Positions 17,245-29,242 of a DNA stretch of 64,000 nt are shown here, piece after piece. A program made the position numbers and the translations under genes. The DNA is from Axinella damicornis. Taxonomy: Eukaryota > Porifera > Demospongiae > Axinellida > Axinellidae. Position 1 is the stretch's first letter, and each line of letters opens with the position of its first letter. Under the pieces are notes generated by a model. The model was not told where the DNA came from. It worked only from the letters and a program-made list of their open reading frames with translations, and searched no databases. The DNA is taken from positions 5,763,148 to 5,827,147 of the forward strand of contig OZ007507.1 of assembly GCA_963931865.1 (NCBI GenBank), written 5' to 3'.

Positions 17245-17337
17245 TCTTAGTCTGTCATGTAGTTACAAAACATAGTTTTAGACGAAATGGGACACTTGCA
17301 CACTTTGTTAGACGAAATGGGATTAGACGAAATGGCA

Positions 17338-17948
17338 TGACACCAAACGGACAATGCGATATCTCTCGGACGCAGTAAGATAACGAACCGTACTTTGTGC
17401 GTTTATTTTCATGAGGCAGTGAATAAGAAGCAAAATGATTTTCAAGTTCACCAGCTTGCGGGTTACGCCACAAATGGCTGCAATAGCCAATCCATCTGGA
17501 CCATCAACACTCGGAGGGCAACCTCTACCTTCGGACTGTATACTTCAATCGTCGGACATCATTCCAACCAGACTGGACCATTGTATGACCAGGCTTGATA
17601 AAATACTGCCACACTGTCTGTGGAGTTGAAATAAAGTCATGCAAGACAACAGAAGTGAATTAGAGGTCGAAACTATGCATATCCATGGTGTGATTAAGCT
17701 AAGTTTGTATAGGAAATCGCACAGAAAAATACGGAGCGTATGGGACTGACTCCCACCTGGAACGTAGCTAGGACCATTGTTGAAAATTTATATTATGGTG
17801 TCCGGTGATTGACGACGTACTCTATTACGTGGGTTGCGGTGTGGTGAGGGTTGGGTTTGGATAGCATACGGATGCGAACGTACTGTCACTAATGGCATGT
17901 TGACCAAGGGCCATTGGCCAAACATCTTCAACCCAAAACCAGCAAGGG
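17338..17948. other. Non-coding stretch right of the MULE
   Basis: No feature recognised beyond short spurious frames. Confidence 0.4.
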
Positions 17949-18052
17949 GTATGCAGTGGTGCACTGGTAGAGTGAGAGTCTCTGGTTCTCAACTCAGGCT
18001 CTGACCTGGGTCCTTGTTTTTCTGTTGAAGGTGATTCACCTCAAAAAAAAAA
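17949..18052 (+). mobile_element. tRNA-derived SINE candidate
   Basis: GTGGTGCACTGGTAGAGTG resembles a pol III A box, and GGTTCTCAACTC about 35 bases later a B box. The unit ends in CTCAAAAAAAAAAAAGG. This layout fits a tRNA-derived SINE with an A tail. No clear target duplication. It is not a functional tRNA, because the acceptor stem does not close. Confidence 0.5.
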
Positions 18053-18365
18053 AGGATTTGCCCTTCCAGAAAACATACTTGAGCAATATGTACAGTGACT
18101 CAAGCGAGTTCAGTGATGACATCATCACCAACCCAATTAAATGGGATGCATGAAAACCTTGTGTATTGGAGATACGGCATTCCTGGGTTATCAAATCAAT
18201 GATCTAAACTAAACTGAGCATATGGATAGCATATATAGCGCAGTGAATCGTGCCTTGCTGGGCTACAACTGACGACTCAGATCATCCCTGAAGCCATGTA
18301 GTCACTGTGATGCGAGGGGCTTCGCTCGCTCAGCTACTTCCCTCACATTAGCAGTCCAGCGCCTG

Positions 18366-18620
18366 GTGCAGATGCTCCCGATCCCCTATTGCGTGGGTTC
18401 ATACAGCTGTTGCACCCCGATCACGTATGCCAGAGCTGGTACTCCCCCAATCGCGTCAGCCTCAGCTGTTGCTCCCCAATCCCGTCTGCCTCAGCTGCTG
18501 CTCCCAGATCACGTCTGCTATAGCTGCTGGTCGGCCCCGATCGCATCCACTTAAGCAGCATGCAGCTCCCTGGTCACTAGGCTCAGATCACATCCACTTT
18601 ACTTGCTGCTCCCAGATGTG
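18366..18620. repeat. Degenerate ~30-bp tandem repeat
   Basis: Repeated pieces such as GCTGTTGCTCCCC, CCCGATCACGT and CTGCTGCTCCCAGATCACGT recur five to eight times with heavy divergence. No coding signal. Confidence 0.5.
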
Positions 18621-20487
18621 TCCGCTTGCAGCCTGGGCCATTATGAAATATTTTAGCCTAGGCCCTTGCAATTCGCCGAGTTTGAGGTTCGGAGGGAGTA
18701 ATAAAGTACAAAGGTCGTGCATCACTGTAGTCAGTCATGCCCCACACTTCCCGTCACGCACAGACACACATTAAATTCCTTATTCCCCAGTTGCATCAGT
18801 CACATGCATGCAAAGGTGGTGAAGGCCAAGCAATGCATAGTAAGTCACTTGTGTGTCGCCTGCAGAAGCGCTTGCGACCGGATCAAAATGGAATCAAGTG
18901 ATCAATGCTCTTTATCAGCGGATCAAGGAATCAAGACAAACTCCGAGTGACTAAAATCAAAGAGCAAGTGGCAGTTTCTAAAGGAGGCGTGGCAACAATT
19001 TTGACCTTTGAACCCCTATAAATCAAGGGATCACAAGCACCTTGGATCAAGGATGATTTTCACCGATCAAGATTCTTGATCCCAGTTGCAAACACTTCTA
19101 CAGGTGATATGTGACTACCCCTTACCAAGGGTAAGGTAAGGGAGGGGATTTCGATGATTGTAATTCTGACACAGCACTTCATGGCCCTAACATTCACAAT
19201 CATGGCAAGTGCGCATGGATACCCTACCTTCCTACGCTGTACAGTTTGAAGTAGCAACTCTTGTCACGATCAACAGTCCGCGGCCGCGCAGTCGCTGCCG
19301 TCTGGCCTAGTCTCTCCAGTTTGGGGGGTGTGTCCGGTCAGACGCTTTTTCCTGTTTGGGGGTGTGTCCGGTCACACCCCAAGCAGTCAGATGCAGATAG
19401 TCTCGCGGGCCAGACTTCTGTTCATGTTCCGAAAAAACCCGGGAATTAGCGAACTTCGCCCTTTTCACGCCGCCGTTCCGAACTGACTATATTATGTCCA
19501 TAGATAATAGAGCCGACTATTATCTATGCATATGCATGGCTGTGATTTTGTGTTGTTGAGCATGCTGCATATGCCTGCGCTGTCACCAGTCAGGTAGTAG
19601 CATGAAAGGTGATATGAAGAACACTGATGATACAGATGTGCATATTGACATTGGTTCAAGAATAGCTTCAACTCATGAAACTTACGGTAATTTTCGCTTT
19701 ATCTGAACAACCCAGTTTGCATCAACAGGAACGCTCTATGGAAGACTACATTGAATCTTAACGCTCCAATACAACAAAAGAGACTATAATTATGATGAAA
19801 TGAATTATTGAGAGCATAACGGGAGGATCAATGGTCTCTTTTTGCGGGAAGAGCCTATTCCCAGACCACTCGTGGTGCATGGAATCTGGAAACAAATTTG
19901 AAAATAGCAAACCATTAGCGAACTTTCAGTTTCATGCCGAGATGTAAATAGAGTGGTGGTACTGTACAGGTGTAAAAATCGGTACAGGCAAAAGTTTCAG
20001 CTTTGTCTCTTCATGCTGCAGTGAGGCAATTAATCCTTGTTACATTGGTATTCTGCAGCTGGCAGCACTTCTTTTATGTGTGACAACCAAGACATGCTTT
20101 TACGGCCGGTGACGTCAAATGCAGCCACTCTATATCGATATCACCCTGAGGCATGCACACAGAAGGGTAGTTCATTTGCCCAGACCCTTACTTGCAGGTT
20201 GCATGGTCTGGGAACCAGGTAGGAAGTCGATAGAGAGAAATGAACCCTGAAAAATGTCAGTACCCTTATGCTGTATGAAGATTTTAATCTCAACTTCTCT
20301 GGGGATACACCCACACTGGCACACTGTTTGGCCTGTGCTCACTACTGTGAGAAAATTTCTGTACAGTTTTTAAATACTAGCCAAATTGTGCAACAGTCTA
20401 ATCAAATAAAGGATAGAATCACTCAGACAATTATTGAAACCACAATTGGTGCACTCAAATGGCTCTTGCTGGAATGCCTCACACATC
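18621..20487. other. Gene-poor stretch
   Basis: No exon supported. GGGGTGTGTCCGGTCA occurs twice (about 19324 and 19360). No other structure seen. Confidence 0.4.
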
Positions 20488-20826
20488 CACCCACCCAGGC
20501 CCACCCCAGCCCCTCCCCCCATGCTCCCACCCGAGCCCCTCCCCCATGCTCCCACCCAGCCCTTCCCTCCCATGCTTCCACCCAGCCCCTCCCTCCCATG
20601 CTCCCACCCCAGCCCCTCCCTCCCATACTCCGACCCAGCCCCTCCCCCCATGCTCCCACCCCAGCCCCTCCCCCCATGCTCCCACCCCAGCCCCTCCCCC
20701 CATGCTCCCACCCCAGCCCCTCCCCCCATGCTCCCACCCCAGCCCCTCCCCCCATGCTCCCACCCCAGCCCCTCCCCCCATGCTCCCACCCCAGCCCCTC
20801 CCCCCATGCTCCCACCCCGCCCCCCA
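20488..20826. repeat. GC-rich minisatellite, ~26-bp unit, about 12 copies
   Basis: Units like AGCCCCTCCCCCCATGCTCC plus CACCCC are repeated, nearly identical in the right half. Several frames stay open on both strands because the unit lacks stop codons; these are not genes. The minus strand carries dense runs of three or more G and could form G-quadruplexes. Confidence 0.9.
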
Positions 20827-20949
20827 GCAGTGAAAGGTATGTAGCTAAGGTTAGGTTAGGGTGAGGGCTCACCTCACCTTTTACCTAACCCGAGCTAAAC
20901 CTAACCCGAATGACAAAGATACAACTTGACGCTCTTTATATACTCGCAG

Positions 20950-21056
20950 AGACCCAGCGGGCAATGCGTGACCTAGCAGGCAACGCGTGACCTAACTAGC
21001 CGGCAATGCGTGACCCGTACCCGGGCAGCAGGCAACGCGTGACCCGGCCAGCCGCT
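20950..21056. repeat. Four GGCAAYGCGTGACC repeats
   Basis: GGCAATGCGTGACC or GGCAACGCGTGACC occurs four times within about 90 bp, with spacers of 6-15 bp. No known site comes to mind. Confidence 0.7.
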
Positions 21057-22428
21057 AATGCTCTCATTTGATTGGTTAGCATTCGGGTAAAACAAAATTT
21101 TGGTGGGAATGCAAATGTGCACGCGCAGACTATTGCCAACGAGGAGCGTGCTTGCGTCTTTGTCGTTTTCTGGTACTGCTCACCTCAGCTCCTTGGGTAG
21201 GTCCTCTGCCACTGGCACTCCCTCTGTAACTGTTGTTGTAGTTGACTTCCCAGGCTAGTACCAGGTACCGAGACTATTCCCAGGCCTTCAACGCCTCCAG
21301 CTTTTGATCTCTTGCAGTTTGTCTGTTGCATACTGTGAAGCTTAACAATCGTGGAAGCGTGGAAAGCTTAGGCTAAGTTGAATGTTCAATTTTGGCAGCC
21401 AATCTGGTAGCACTGGCTCCACCCGTGAATGATGGAATGGAGTCTGGGAACGAAGTCTTAGGCTTTTACTGCCACTTCGGGTCGCACGTCGAAAGACAAA
21501 CGTGAGATCCTACTGACTAGCCAACGAGGAAGGTTGGACAGCAAGGAGTGTCTACAAGCTCACATCCATGTTGATGAAGAGTATGGCATCCTCTCCAATC
21601 TAGTGGACATGTACATGTATTATGTATGCATAATGTTTTCTGTCTGTTGTATGCTGCAGTATTGAATCCACACAGGGAATAGATCATGTACGTTTCATAA
21701 TGTGCTTTCGCCAAGTACTCCCCCCCCCGGCCCCCTCCCCAGAAGTAACTTGAATATCCAGCTTACCCCAAAGTTAAGCACCCCCAGGCAGTTTAACCCA
21801 CCAGACGTTTTGGTTTGGAGAGAACAGTCATTGAGTGGCCATGGTTCACATAATTATTTGATTTCCAGCTGTAGACCGACTTTGTGCTAGCTAAGCTTCT
21901 TGTCATCTATGGCAAATGTCATTTCATGTTCTAGAGTCCCAGTTGTCGTCATTCAAAAGTCTTCTGTCTATTCAACAGAATCCAGTCTTCCAGTGGGGCT
22001 AAACTCAAACTAGTTATTCCGGATGTGTATCTGCACAAGCCAAATTGTTCTCTTCTCTTGTGGTCAGGAGTTCAGCATGTTGTTGACTTGTGTGCCGCCC
22101 CTGGGAGCTGGAGGCAGGTGCTGAGCAAGACACTGAGGTGAGCATCATGTGATATGCTGTATACAGAACTGCACAAACACACTATAGTCTACGGGCCCCA
22201 CCCTCTTGCCCCCATGCCACACCCCTTCCCCTTGTCTCCTTGTTCCCGTGCCCCCACCCTCCTTCCCCTTGTCCCCATGCCACACCCCCTTCCCCTTGTC
22301 TGCTTGCCTCTTGTCTGCAGGCTTGTTCCCGGCCCTCCCTCCTTCCTTTGTTCCAGGCTGTCCTAGCCTCGTCCCCAAACTCTCTCTCCGAAATGAAAAG
22401 AGCTATATATAGCATGTTAACATTCAGG
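21057..22428. other. Non-coding stretch with MITE pieces
   Basis: Partial inverted pieces of the CCCAGGC type (about 21250-21460), a CT-rich low-complexity tract (about 22195-22340) and a half MITE end (TAGCCTCGTCCCC at 22364). No gene seen. Confidence 0.45.
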
Positions 22429-22446
22429 GGGGGGGGGGGGGGGGGT
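22429..22446. repeat. Poly-G tract
   Basis: About 18 consecutive G. One of several long C/G homopolymers in the window (see 35480, 35729, 40672, 50629, 58511). Confidence 0.9.
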
Positions 22447-22531
22447 CGTGTGAAACTGCAGAGTTATGATGTAATCACTTGCAGGATTTTCGAAAGTGCA
22501 AGCTGATTGGTCACTTCGAAACCAATTTCGT

Positions 22532-22612
22532 GCAGGTTCTGCTAGACCCTCCTCTCCCTTCCGCGTTTCCGGTATTTCATTTCTGGGGTGAGAGGAGGGT
22601 CTAGCAGCTAGA
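22532..22612 (+). mobile_element. Small hairpin MITE (AGACCCTCCTCTC arms), copy 1
   Basis: CTAGACCCTCCTCTCCC and GAGAGGAGGGTCTAG form the arms around CCGCGTTTCCGGTATTTCAT. The same element recurs inverted at 26254-26323. Confidence 0.65.
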
Positions 22613-23119
22613 CTACGAAGTGCCGAGACACAGTGCTGGATGAGTAGGTACGTGCGTATGTGCGTACGTCTCATTCGCAGTGCGCACGCACAAGTGCAGC
22701 TCCTCACTCTTAAGGTGTCGGGCAAGCAATGATACGCGTGACCGCGCAATAATTGGAGGCGTGGTTCCGAATCACCGCTCTCAAGCACACCTGCAGCAAC
22801 CACCCAAGATGTGCCAGCTTTCTTCTTCAGGCTGCTGGGCATCCATTGACAGCATGTCTAGTTGAGCGCGCTACATTATATCCATTGACAGCATGTCTAG
22901 TTGAGCGCTACATTATGTACCGTGACAAAGCCAGCTGCAAATCTTGGCAAAGTACAACACTCAAATGTTCTTCACAGGCAGCTCTTCCACTGGTTACTCG
23001 AAGGGGCTACGTAGTCATAATCAGGCGTCGAACGAACGTCTCATCGTGGTTTCTCCCCTGCAACGTGCACTTAATCAGACCTCGTGATAACACTGTAAAC
23101 TCTGTATCCGGCTAGTTGC

Positions 23120-24790
23120 GAAGCGTACTTACATAAACTCGATGTAGCCCCCTCCAGACTGGGTCTGTCTTGATCCTGAGAAAGAACAGTAGCAGTAGCT
23201 TGCGTGCAATGAAACTGAGACGTACAATTCAATGCTGGTTAATTCACTGTCTCTGTTGTTTGCTGCTTCAGAACATCCTGGCTTGGTACGTAAGTACATT
23301 TGTAATACTTACCGGTACCATGAATTGTTTGAATACCACATTTGGCCATGGCAGGCGGAAGTTGCCAGGCCGTTTCTCCCTCCCAAAACAGCCTGGGAAC
23401 AAGGCTACAATGCACTCAGCTATCCCAAGTACATACATGACTCTAACTACACCCACTCAGCTCTAGCTAGCTAGCTAGGTAGATAGATAATTGCAAGAAT
23501 TGGCCTTGAACAAGGCATTTCTAGGTCCATTAATTTTATGAATTAAAATGGCCCACCTGGTTCTGACTGAACATCAAGCCCAGACATGACCATGCTGTTT
23601 TCACCCTTTGGATGAACATTCCCATGCACCTCCCCCTGACCCACCCTTTGCACCCCCACAGAACCTCCAAAGATATTGACGCTAACTTAAGTCAACAGGT
23701 TTTGCAGTCACAAAGGGTTAAACAGCTGCCCTGTCCTCTGCATGATTCTGAGCTGATATCAAGTCGTGCTGAGACACATCAAAGACTCACTTGTTACGCT
23801 ATTAGGCATCATTATGTTTGGTCCCCGTGCAGCAGGATGGCTCCCCAACACTTACTTCATATACTGTTCTCTCACATTCAGAAATCAACAGCTCGTGAAT
23901 TCGTTGGCCATTTTGAGGGTGGCAAGGCAGACCTAGTGGTGTGTGATGTCACTGGACTGCACGACCTGGACGAGTACATCCAGGCTCAGCTACTGCTGGC
24001 TGTGAGTGATCACAACTACATTACATGTAGGGATGGCCTGCCATGGTTTACCTCAACGTTGCACTCCTGCGTGGTAGGGGAAAAATTGTGCCACGTAAAG
24101 AATTAACCTTTGACTACCTTAGGAATGGCCTACGAAGATTGTGACTAAACCGTCGTGATCGCTGTCATGCAGTGACCCAAATGTACCATTTTGGTGCTGA
24201 AACTCGCCTTGATGCCGGAGATACAAGTGCTTTTGTAATGCCGTCGGCTGCCATTGCTGGAGTGCTCCCTTCGACTTTCGTTGCCAGTACACTAGTACAG
24301 CTTTCACGAAAGGCCCACAAAGATTCTGACCGCACAGTCATCGTTCACTGACGCCTACATGCCGAAACTCACCGTGCTGGCGAAGACTGTAATGATTTCT
24401 TGTCTTCACATTTGCCACCCATTGCTATAGTGATCGACTAAGCGTGGTTGCCACGTGGCAAGTACGCTAATTGGAATGAACTGTAATATGTAATAAGCTT
24501 GCGCTGCAGTAAGTCCACAACCAGACAGCTACTGGGAGTGTGATTGTTCCCTCGAAACAAGAAAGCAATAATTTCTCCCAAAAATTTGAAGGAATTTAGT
24601 AATGGCCTGTCCTACTCTACCTCTCGAAAACTCAAGGAACCAATACAAATGCTATATATTATCCATCCTCAGTCACCCATCATTAAAATTAATGTAGCAT
24701 CTGTTAGTGTGAGGATGGGTCATAGCATTCCTCGTTTCTAAGCTTTGTCAAGAGGTGGAGTAGGACAGGCCATCACTAAATCCCTTGCAA
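23120..24790 (+). repeat. Segmental duplication, copy A
   Basis: Runs from ACTTACATAAACTCGATGTA to beyond GGCCATCACTAAATC. It matches 32390-34540 almost throughout, apart from a TAGCC-type element and small indels. It contains the first FTSJ1-like exon of copy 1. A minus-strand frame near 23130-23280 (YVRLSFIGCK..., TQSGGGYVEF in copy B) may be an unrelated unrecognised exon. Confidence 0.85.
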
Positions 24791-25570
24791 TATTCTAGCC
24801 ATGCCATTGCATGTTCGTACCGTCCCTAAATGGTCACAAGCTCCTGCTCCTCCTGGGAACGAGGCTGCAGACGTACCTGCAGAATGCATGTGGGTAAATT
24901 GCCTGGTATCTTAAGGAATAACTCTCACTGTCCTAAATGTCATGTTAAGTATGCAGATCTCCCACGTGCAACTAAGATTCTAGACGGTAAGAGTCACAGC
25001 AGGTTGAATGTTCCCTGGCGGGGAACGAGACTGCCAATTCCCATCACATCATGCACTGATTGTATGCCCTCTTTGCTCTCAAGGCACTGACTCATGTCAT
25101 GCATGAGAGAGGGCGGGAACTTTGTGGCCAAGATCTTCCGTGGCAAGGATGTGCAGCTGCTCTTCACATCTTCTTTGGGAGGGCCACCTGCTGTAAACCT
25201 CACCGCAGCAGAAACTCCAGATAGGTATGGCAAACTTTTGTTGCTATATACATGCAAATCTAATCTCATTCCCAGGCCATAGGATAAAATGTGAGAGAAG
25301 CCCTATGCCCTGCCCCCAACTTCTGGAGCGAGAGAAATTAGTCTAGCGGATAGACTAACATGCAAGTGTAACCTCATTCCCAGGCTGTAGGAGAAATGTT
25401 TCTCCTACCGACTGGGAGCGAGGTTAGCGCAAGTCTGGATGTCAGTGGGGACATTTTTGCGGGTATGAAATATGCATGGCGAAAGCACCTAAAAGAGCTT
25501 CAGATTTTACATTGGTCATGGTGAAGACACACCCACTTAAGACTGAAAGCTTGCAATTTAGGAGGCTACC

Positions 25571-26068
25571 ATGGATCTATGGACTGCTGAAGAACTATCC
25601 TTGGTGCGGTCTGTTCAGAATTCGGTTCTAAAAGTTGCATCTTCCAGTGTTTATATGCCCGGGTAAGGAACTTTCTTATAATTACCGTAGTGTCCAGCTA
25701 ATATGTCCCCTTTGAAAATATGCCCTCCCCTCTTTTCCACCCAAGTTCCTGCAAAGGGTAGCCCCCCTTGTGAGTATCTAACCTACACGTGTGCGACTTT
25801 GCAGATCGTCTCTCAGATCGAGTAGTCACCGTTGACGTCGACGGTACAAGCCATCTCGCTGCCACTCTTCTGCAGGAAATACCAGGAAATGTCCCGTGGT
25901 AGCCTCGTACCCAGTCCCACGCCCAGCTTTTCGTCGCTGCTTAGTACGGTAAAGCTTTACCGTACTGCAAGCGACGAAAAGCTGGGCGTGGGACTGGGAA
26001 CGAGGCTAGTCCCGTGGTACATGACCGACAGTATTGCTGTTCTTGAGGATGGCTACAGCGAATCATAG
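25571..26068 (+). other. Unrecognised two-piece coding segment, array copy 1
   Basis: Piece 1 (25571-25662) starts ATG and reads MDLWTAEELSLVRSVQNSVL, then KVASSSVYMPG, to a GTAAGG donor. Piece 2 (from 25805, after TTTGCAG) reads DRLSDRVVTVDVDGTSHLAA, then TLLQEIPGNVPWYMTDSIAV and LEDGYSES, to TAG at 26066-26068. In this copy piece 2 is interrupted by the MITE at 25900-26008. The phases of the two pieces do not match directly (2 out, 1 in), so an exon is missing or they are not joined. I do not recognise the protein. Confidence 0.5.
25900..26008. mobile_element. TAGCC-type MITE with the empty site preserved nearby
   Basis: TAGCCTCGTACCCAGTCCCA to its complement ending GAGGCTA, a 109-bp palindrome. 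Flanked by GTCCCGTGG at 25891-25899 and 26009-26017. The two other array copies (about 28008 and 29573) read GTCCCGTGGTACATG without the element, showing the pre-insertion site. Confidence 0.95.
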
Positions 26069-26253
26069 TGGTCTAAGAATGACATGCCATTAGTTTGTTG
26101 GCCTCATTAATTTTGTTGGACATAGCCTCATTCCCAGACCCCTCCCAGCCTTTCATCCCTCGCAGTACTGCAAGTGACGAAATGCTGGGTGGGGCCTGGG
26201 ACAAGGCTAGAGAGGACATGTATGTAACTATGGAGATCAATTTATGAGACCTC

Positions 26254-26323
26254 CTCTCCCCCCCGAAAATGAAATACCGGAAACGCGGAAGGGAGAGGAG
26301 GGTCTAGCAGAACCTGCACGGTT
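26254..26323 (-). mobile_element. Small hairpin MITE (AGACCCTCCTCTC arms), copy 2
   Basis: Reverse complement of the element at 22532-22612, sharing GTGCAGGTTCTGCTAGACCC and the CCGCGTTTCCGGTATTTCAT core. Confidence 0.65.
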
Positions 26324-26432
26324 TCTTGTTGCTTGATGTAATGAAGCCATAACGCTTCATAATTGTGTTAACGATTTCTAATTGATTGGTGTGAGCAACA
26401 TAACTAAGCAGAGGCGCAGAAGGGCTACGTAG

Positions 26433-26790
26433 TTGTATACGGTTGTATATATGTACGGAAAAACTGCGAGCAAGGAGGCAGAAAGCCGGCGAGAACAGTG
26501 TAGCACGGAGCTGGGACAACAGTTGGAGATCGTGGTAGGTAGCGTTGCCCACGGGATTGCCCAATATTGTGCAGAGAAACTGCAGCTTGCAGATATGCTA
26601 TGCAGTGACCTTTTCAAGTAAAGCAGCAGCTGACAAAGTAGTTAGCGCACTACCAGAGCGCCTGCTCGGCAGAGATCTCTACCAGCAAAGACGCTTGGAA
26701 TTGCTCTCTTTTGTTATGCTTTCAGCTCCCAGTATCCGAAGCTCCTTGCTCCGTACCCGAGCGCATCTTCAATATCTTCAGGTTTAACCG
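26433..26790 (+). other. Possible coding pieces, unrecognised
   Basis: An open frame to TAA at 26619-26621 contains ELGQQLEIVVGSVAHGIAQY. An overlapping frame reads KAAADKVVSALPERLLGRDL, then YQQRRLELLSFVMLSAPSIR, to 26787. The composition looks coding-like (few stops, balanced residues), but there is no known domain. It is unique within the array, so it separates unit 1 from unit 2. Confidence 0.3.
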
Positions 26791-27668
26791 TGTGGCCTTG
26801 GACGAGGCTAAAGAGGACATGTATGTAACTATGGAGATCAATTTATGAGACCTTAGGGAACAATCAGAACGTGGTGAGCTCTGGGTAGTAAAACATGCTA
26901 GTGAATCGAATGTACTAGCCCCATTCCCAGCTGCCCTTCTGAGCGCCTGGGAATGAGGCTGCAGACGTACCTGCAGAATGCATGACATTGCATGTGGGTA
27001 AATTGCCTGGTATCTTAAGGAATACCTCTCACTGTCCTCAATGTCATGTTAAGTATACAGATCTCCCACGTGCAACTAAGATTCTAGACGGTAAGAGTCA
27101 CAGCAGGTTGAATGTTCCCTGTCGGGGAACGAGACTGCCAATTCCCATCGCACCATGCACTGATTGTATGCCCTCTTTGCTCTCAATACTTCACAGGTCA
27201 TGTCATGAGAGAGGGCGGGAACTTTGTGGCCAAGATCTTCGGTGGCTATTAAGGATGTGCAGGTGCTCTTCACATCTTCTTTGAGAGGGCCACCTGCTGT
27301 AAACCTCAGAAACTCCAGATAGGTATGGCAAACTTTTGTTGCTATATACATGCAAATCTAATCTCATTCCCAGGCCATAGGATAAAATGTGAGAGAAGCC
27401 CTATGCCCTGCCCCCAACTTCTGGAGCGAGAGAAATTAGTCTAGCGGATAGACTAACATGCAAGTGTAACCTCATTCCCAGGCTGTAGGAGAAATGTTTC
27501 TCCTACCGACTGGGAGCGAGGTTAGCGCAAGTCTGGATGTCAGTGGGGACATTTTTGCGGGTATGAAATATGCATGGCAAAAGCATCTAAAAGAGCTTCA
27601 GATTTTACATTGGTCATGGTGAAGACACACCCACTTAAGACTGAAAGCTTGCAATTTAGGAGGCTACC

Positions 27669-28067
27669 ATGGATCTATGGACTGCTGAAGAACTATCCTT
27701 GGTGTGGTCCGTTCAGAATTCGGTTCTAAAAGTTGCATCTTCCAGTGTTTATATGCCCGGGTAAGGAACTTTCTTATAATTACCGCAGTGTCCCGCTAAT
27801 ATGTCCCCTTTGAAAATATGCCCTCCCCTCTTTTCCACCCAAGTTCCTGCAAAGGGTAGTTTGACACTCATTATAACGCCCCCTTTGTGAGTATCTAACC
27901 TACACGTGCGCGACTTTGCAGATTGTCTCTCAGATGGAGTAGTCACCGTTGACGTCGATGGTACAAGTCATCTCGCTGCCACTCTGCTGCAGGAAATACC
28001 AGGAAATGTCCCGTGGTACATGACCGACAGTATTGCTGTTCTTGAGGATGGCTACAGCGAATCATAG
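27669..28067 (+). other. Unrecognised two-piece coding segment, array copy 2
   Basis: Same pieces as at 25571-26068 (piece 1 from ATG 27669, piece 2 27922-28067). No MITE here, so piece 2 runs uninterrupted to TAG at 28065-28067. A few substitutions only. Confidence 0.5.
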
Positions 28068-29242
28068 TGGTCTAAGAATGACATGCCATTAGTTTGTTGG
28101 CCTCATTAATTTGTTGGACATAGCCTCATTCCCAGACCCCTCCCAGCCTTTCATCCCTCGCAGTACTGCAAGTGACGAAAAGCTGGGTGGGGCCTGGGAC
28201 AAGGCTAGAGAGGACATGTATGTAACCATGGAGATCAATGAGACCTTATTAGGGAACAAATATACCCAATCAGGATGTGGTGAGCTTTGGGAAGTAAAAC
28301 ATGCTAGTGAATAGAATGTACTATAGCCTCATTCCCAGCCCCCCTTCCGAGCGCCTGGGAACGAGGCTGCAGACGTATACCTGCAGAATGCATGCGGGTA
28401 AATTGCCTGGTATCTTAAGGAATAACTCGCACTGTCCTGAATGTCATGTTAAGTATGCAGATTGCCCACATGCAACTAAGATTCTAGACGGTAAGAGTCA
28501 CAGCAGGTTGAATGTTCCCTTCCGTGTCCTTTTGTTCCTGGCGTGGAACGAGACTGCCGATTTCCATTGTACCCCTGATTATATGCCCTCTTTGCTCTCA
28601 ATACTTCACAGGCATTGACTCTTGTCATGAGGGAGGGCGGGAACTTTGTGGCCAAGATCTTCGGTGGCAAGGATGTGCAGCTGCTCTTCACATCTTCTTT
28701 GAGAGGGCCACCTGCTATAACCTCGCCACAGCAGAAACTCCAGATAGGTATGGAACCTTTGGTGCTATATACATGCAAATCTAATCTCATTCCCAGGCCA
28801 TAGGATAAATGTTTCTCCTACTGACTGGGAACGAGGTTAGTGTGAGTCTGGAATGTTCATGGGGACATTTTGCAGGTATGAAATTATGGCGAAGGTAGAG
28901 CAATATACATGCAAGTTAGTCTACTGAGCTTGACCAAATTTCTCTCACTCCGGAAGTTGAGTGTGGGGCGTAGGGAAGAGTGAGAGAAGCCCTATGTCCT
29001 GCCCCCAACTTCTGGAGCGAGAGAAATTAGTCTAGCGGATTGCAAGTGTAACCTCATTCCCAGGCTGTAGGAGAAATGTTTCTCCTACTGACTGGGAGCG
29101 AGGTTAGCGCAAGTCTGGATGTCAGTGTGGACATTTTTGCGGGTATGAAATATGCATGGTGAAAGCACCTATCAGATTTTACATTGGTCATGGTGAAGAC
29201 ACACCCACTTAAGACTGATAGCTTGCAATTTAGGAGGCTACC

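Larger units (their letters stand above)
13063..17335. mobile_element. Mutator-like (MULE) element split by a LINE insertion
   Basis: Both ends carry arrays of CCCATTTCGTCTAA: four copies at 13062-13131, and at least three inverted copies at 17278-17334. Spacers between them also match (CAAAAGGTGCAGGTGT against CAAAGTGTGCAAGTGT), so these are terminal inverted repeats. A MULE-type transposase remnant lies just inside the left end, and a LINE fills the rest. No clear target duplication was found. Confidence 0.65.

Noticed and set aside
17949..18052. Functional tRNA gene
   Set aside because: The boxes are imperfect, no acceptor stem closes, and an A tail follows; a SINE fits better.
20268..20872. 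Proline-rich and glycine-rich frames on both strands
   Set aside because: The 26-bp minisatellite lacks stops in several frames; nothing else supports a gene.
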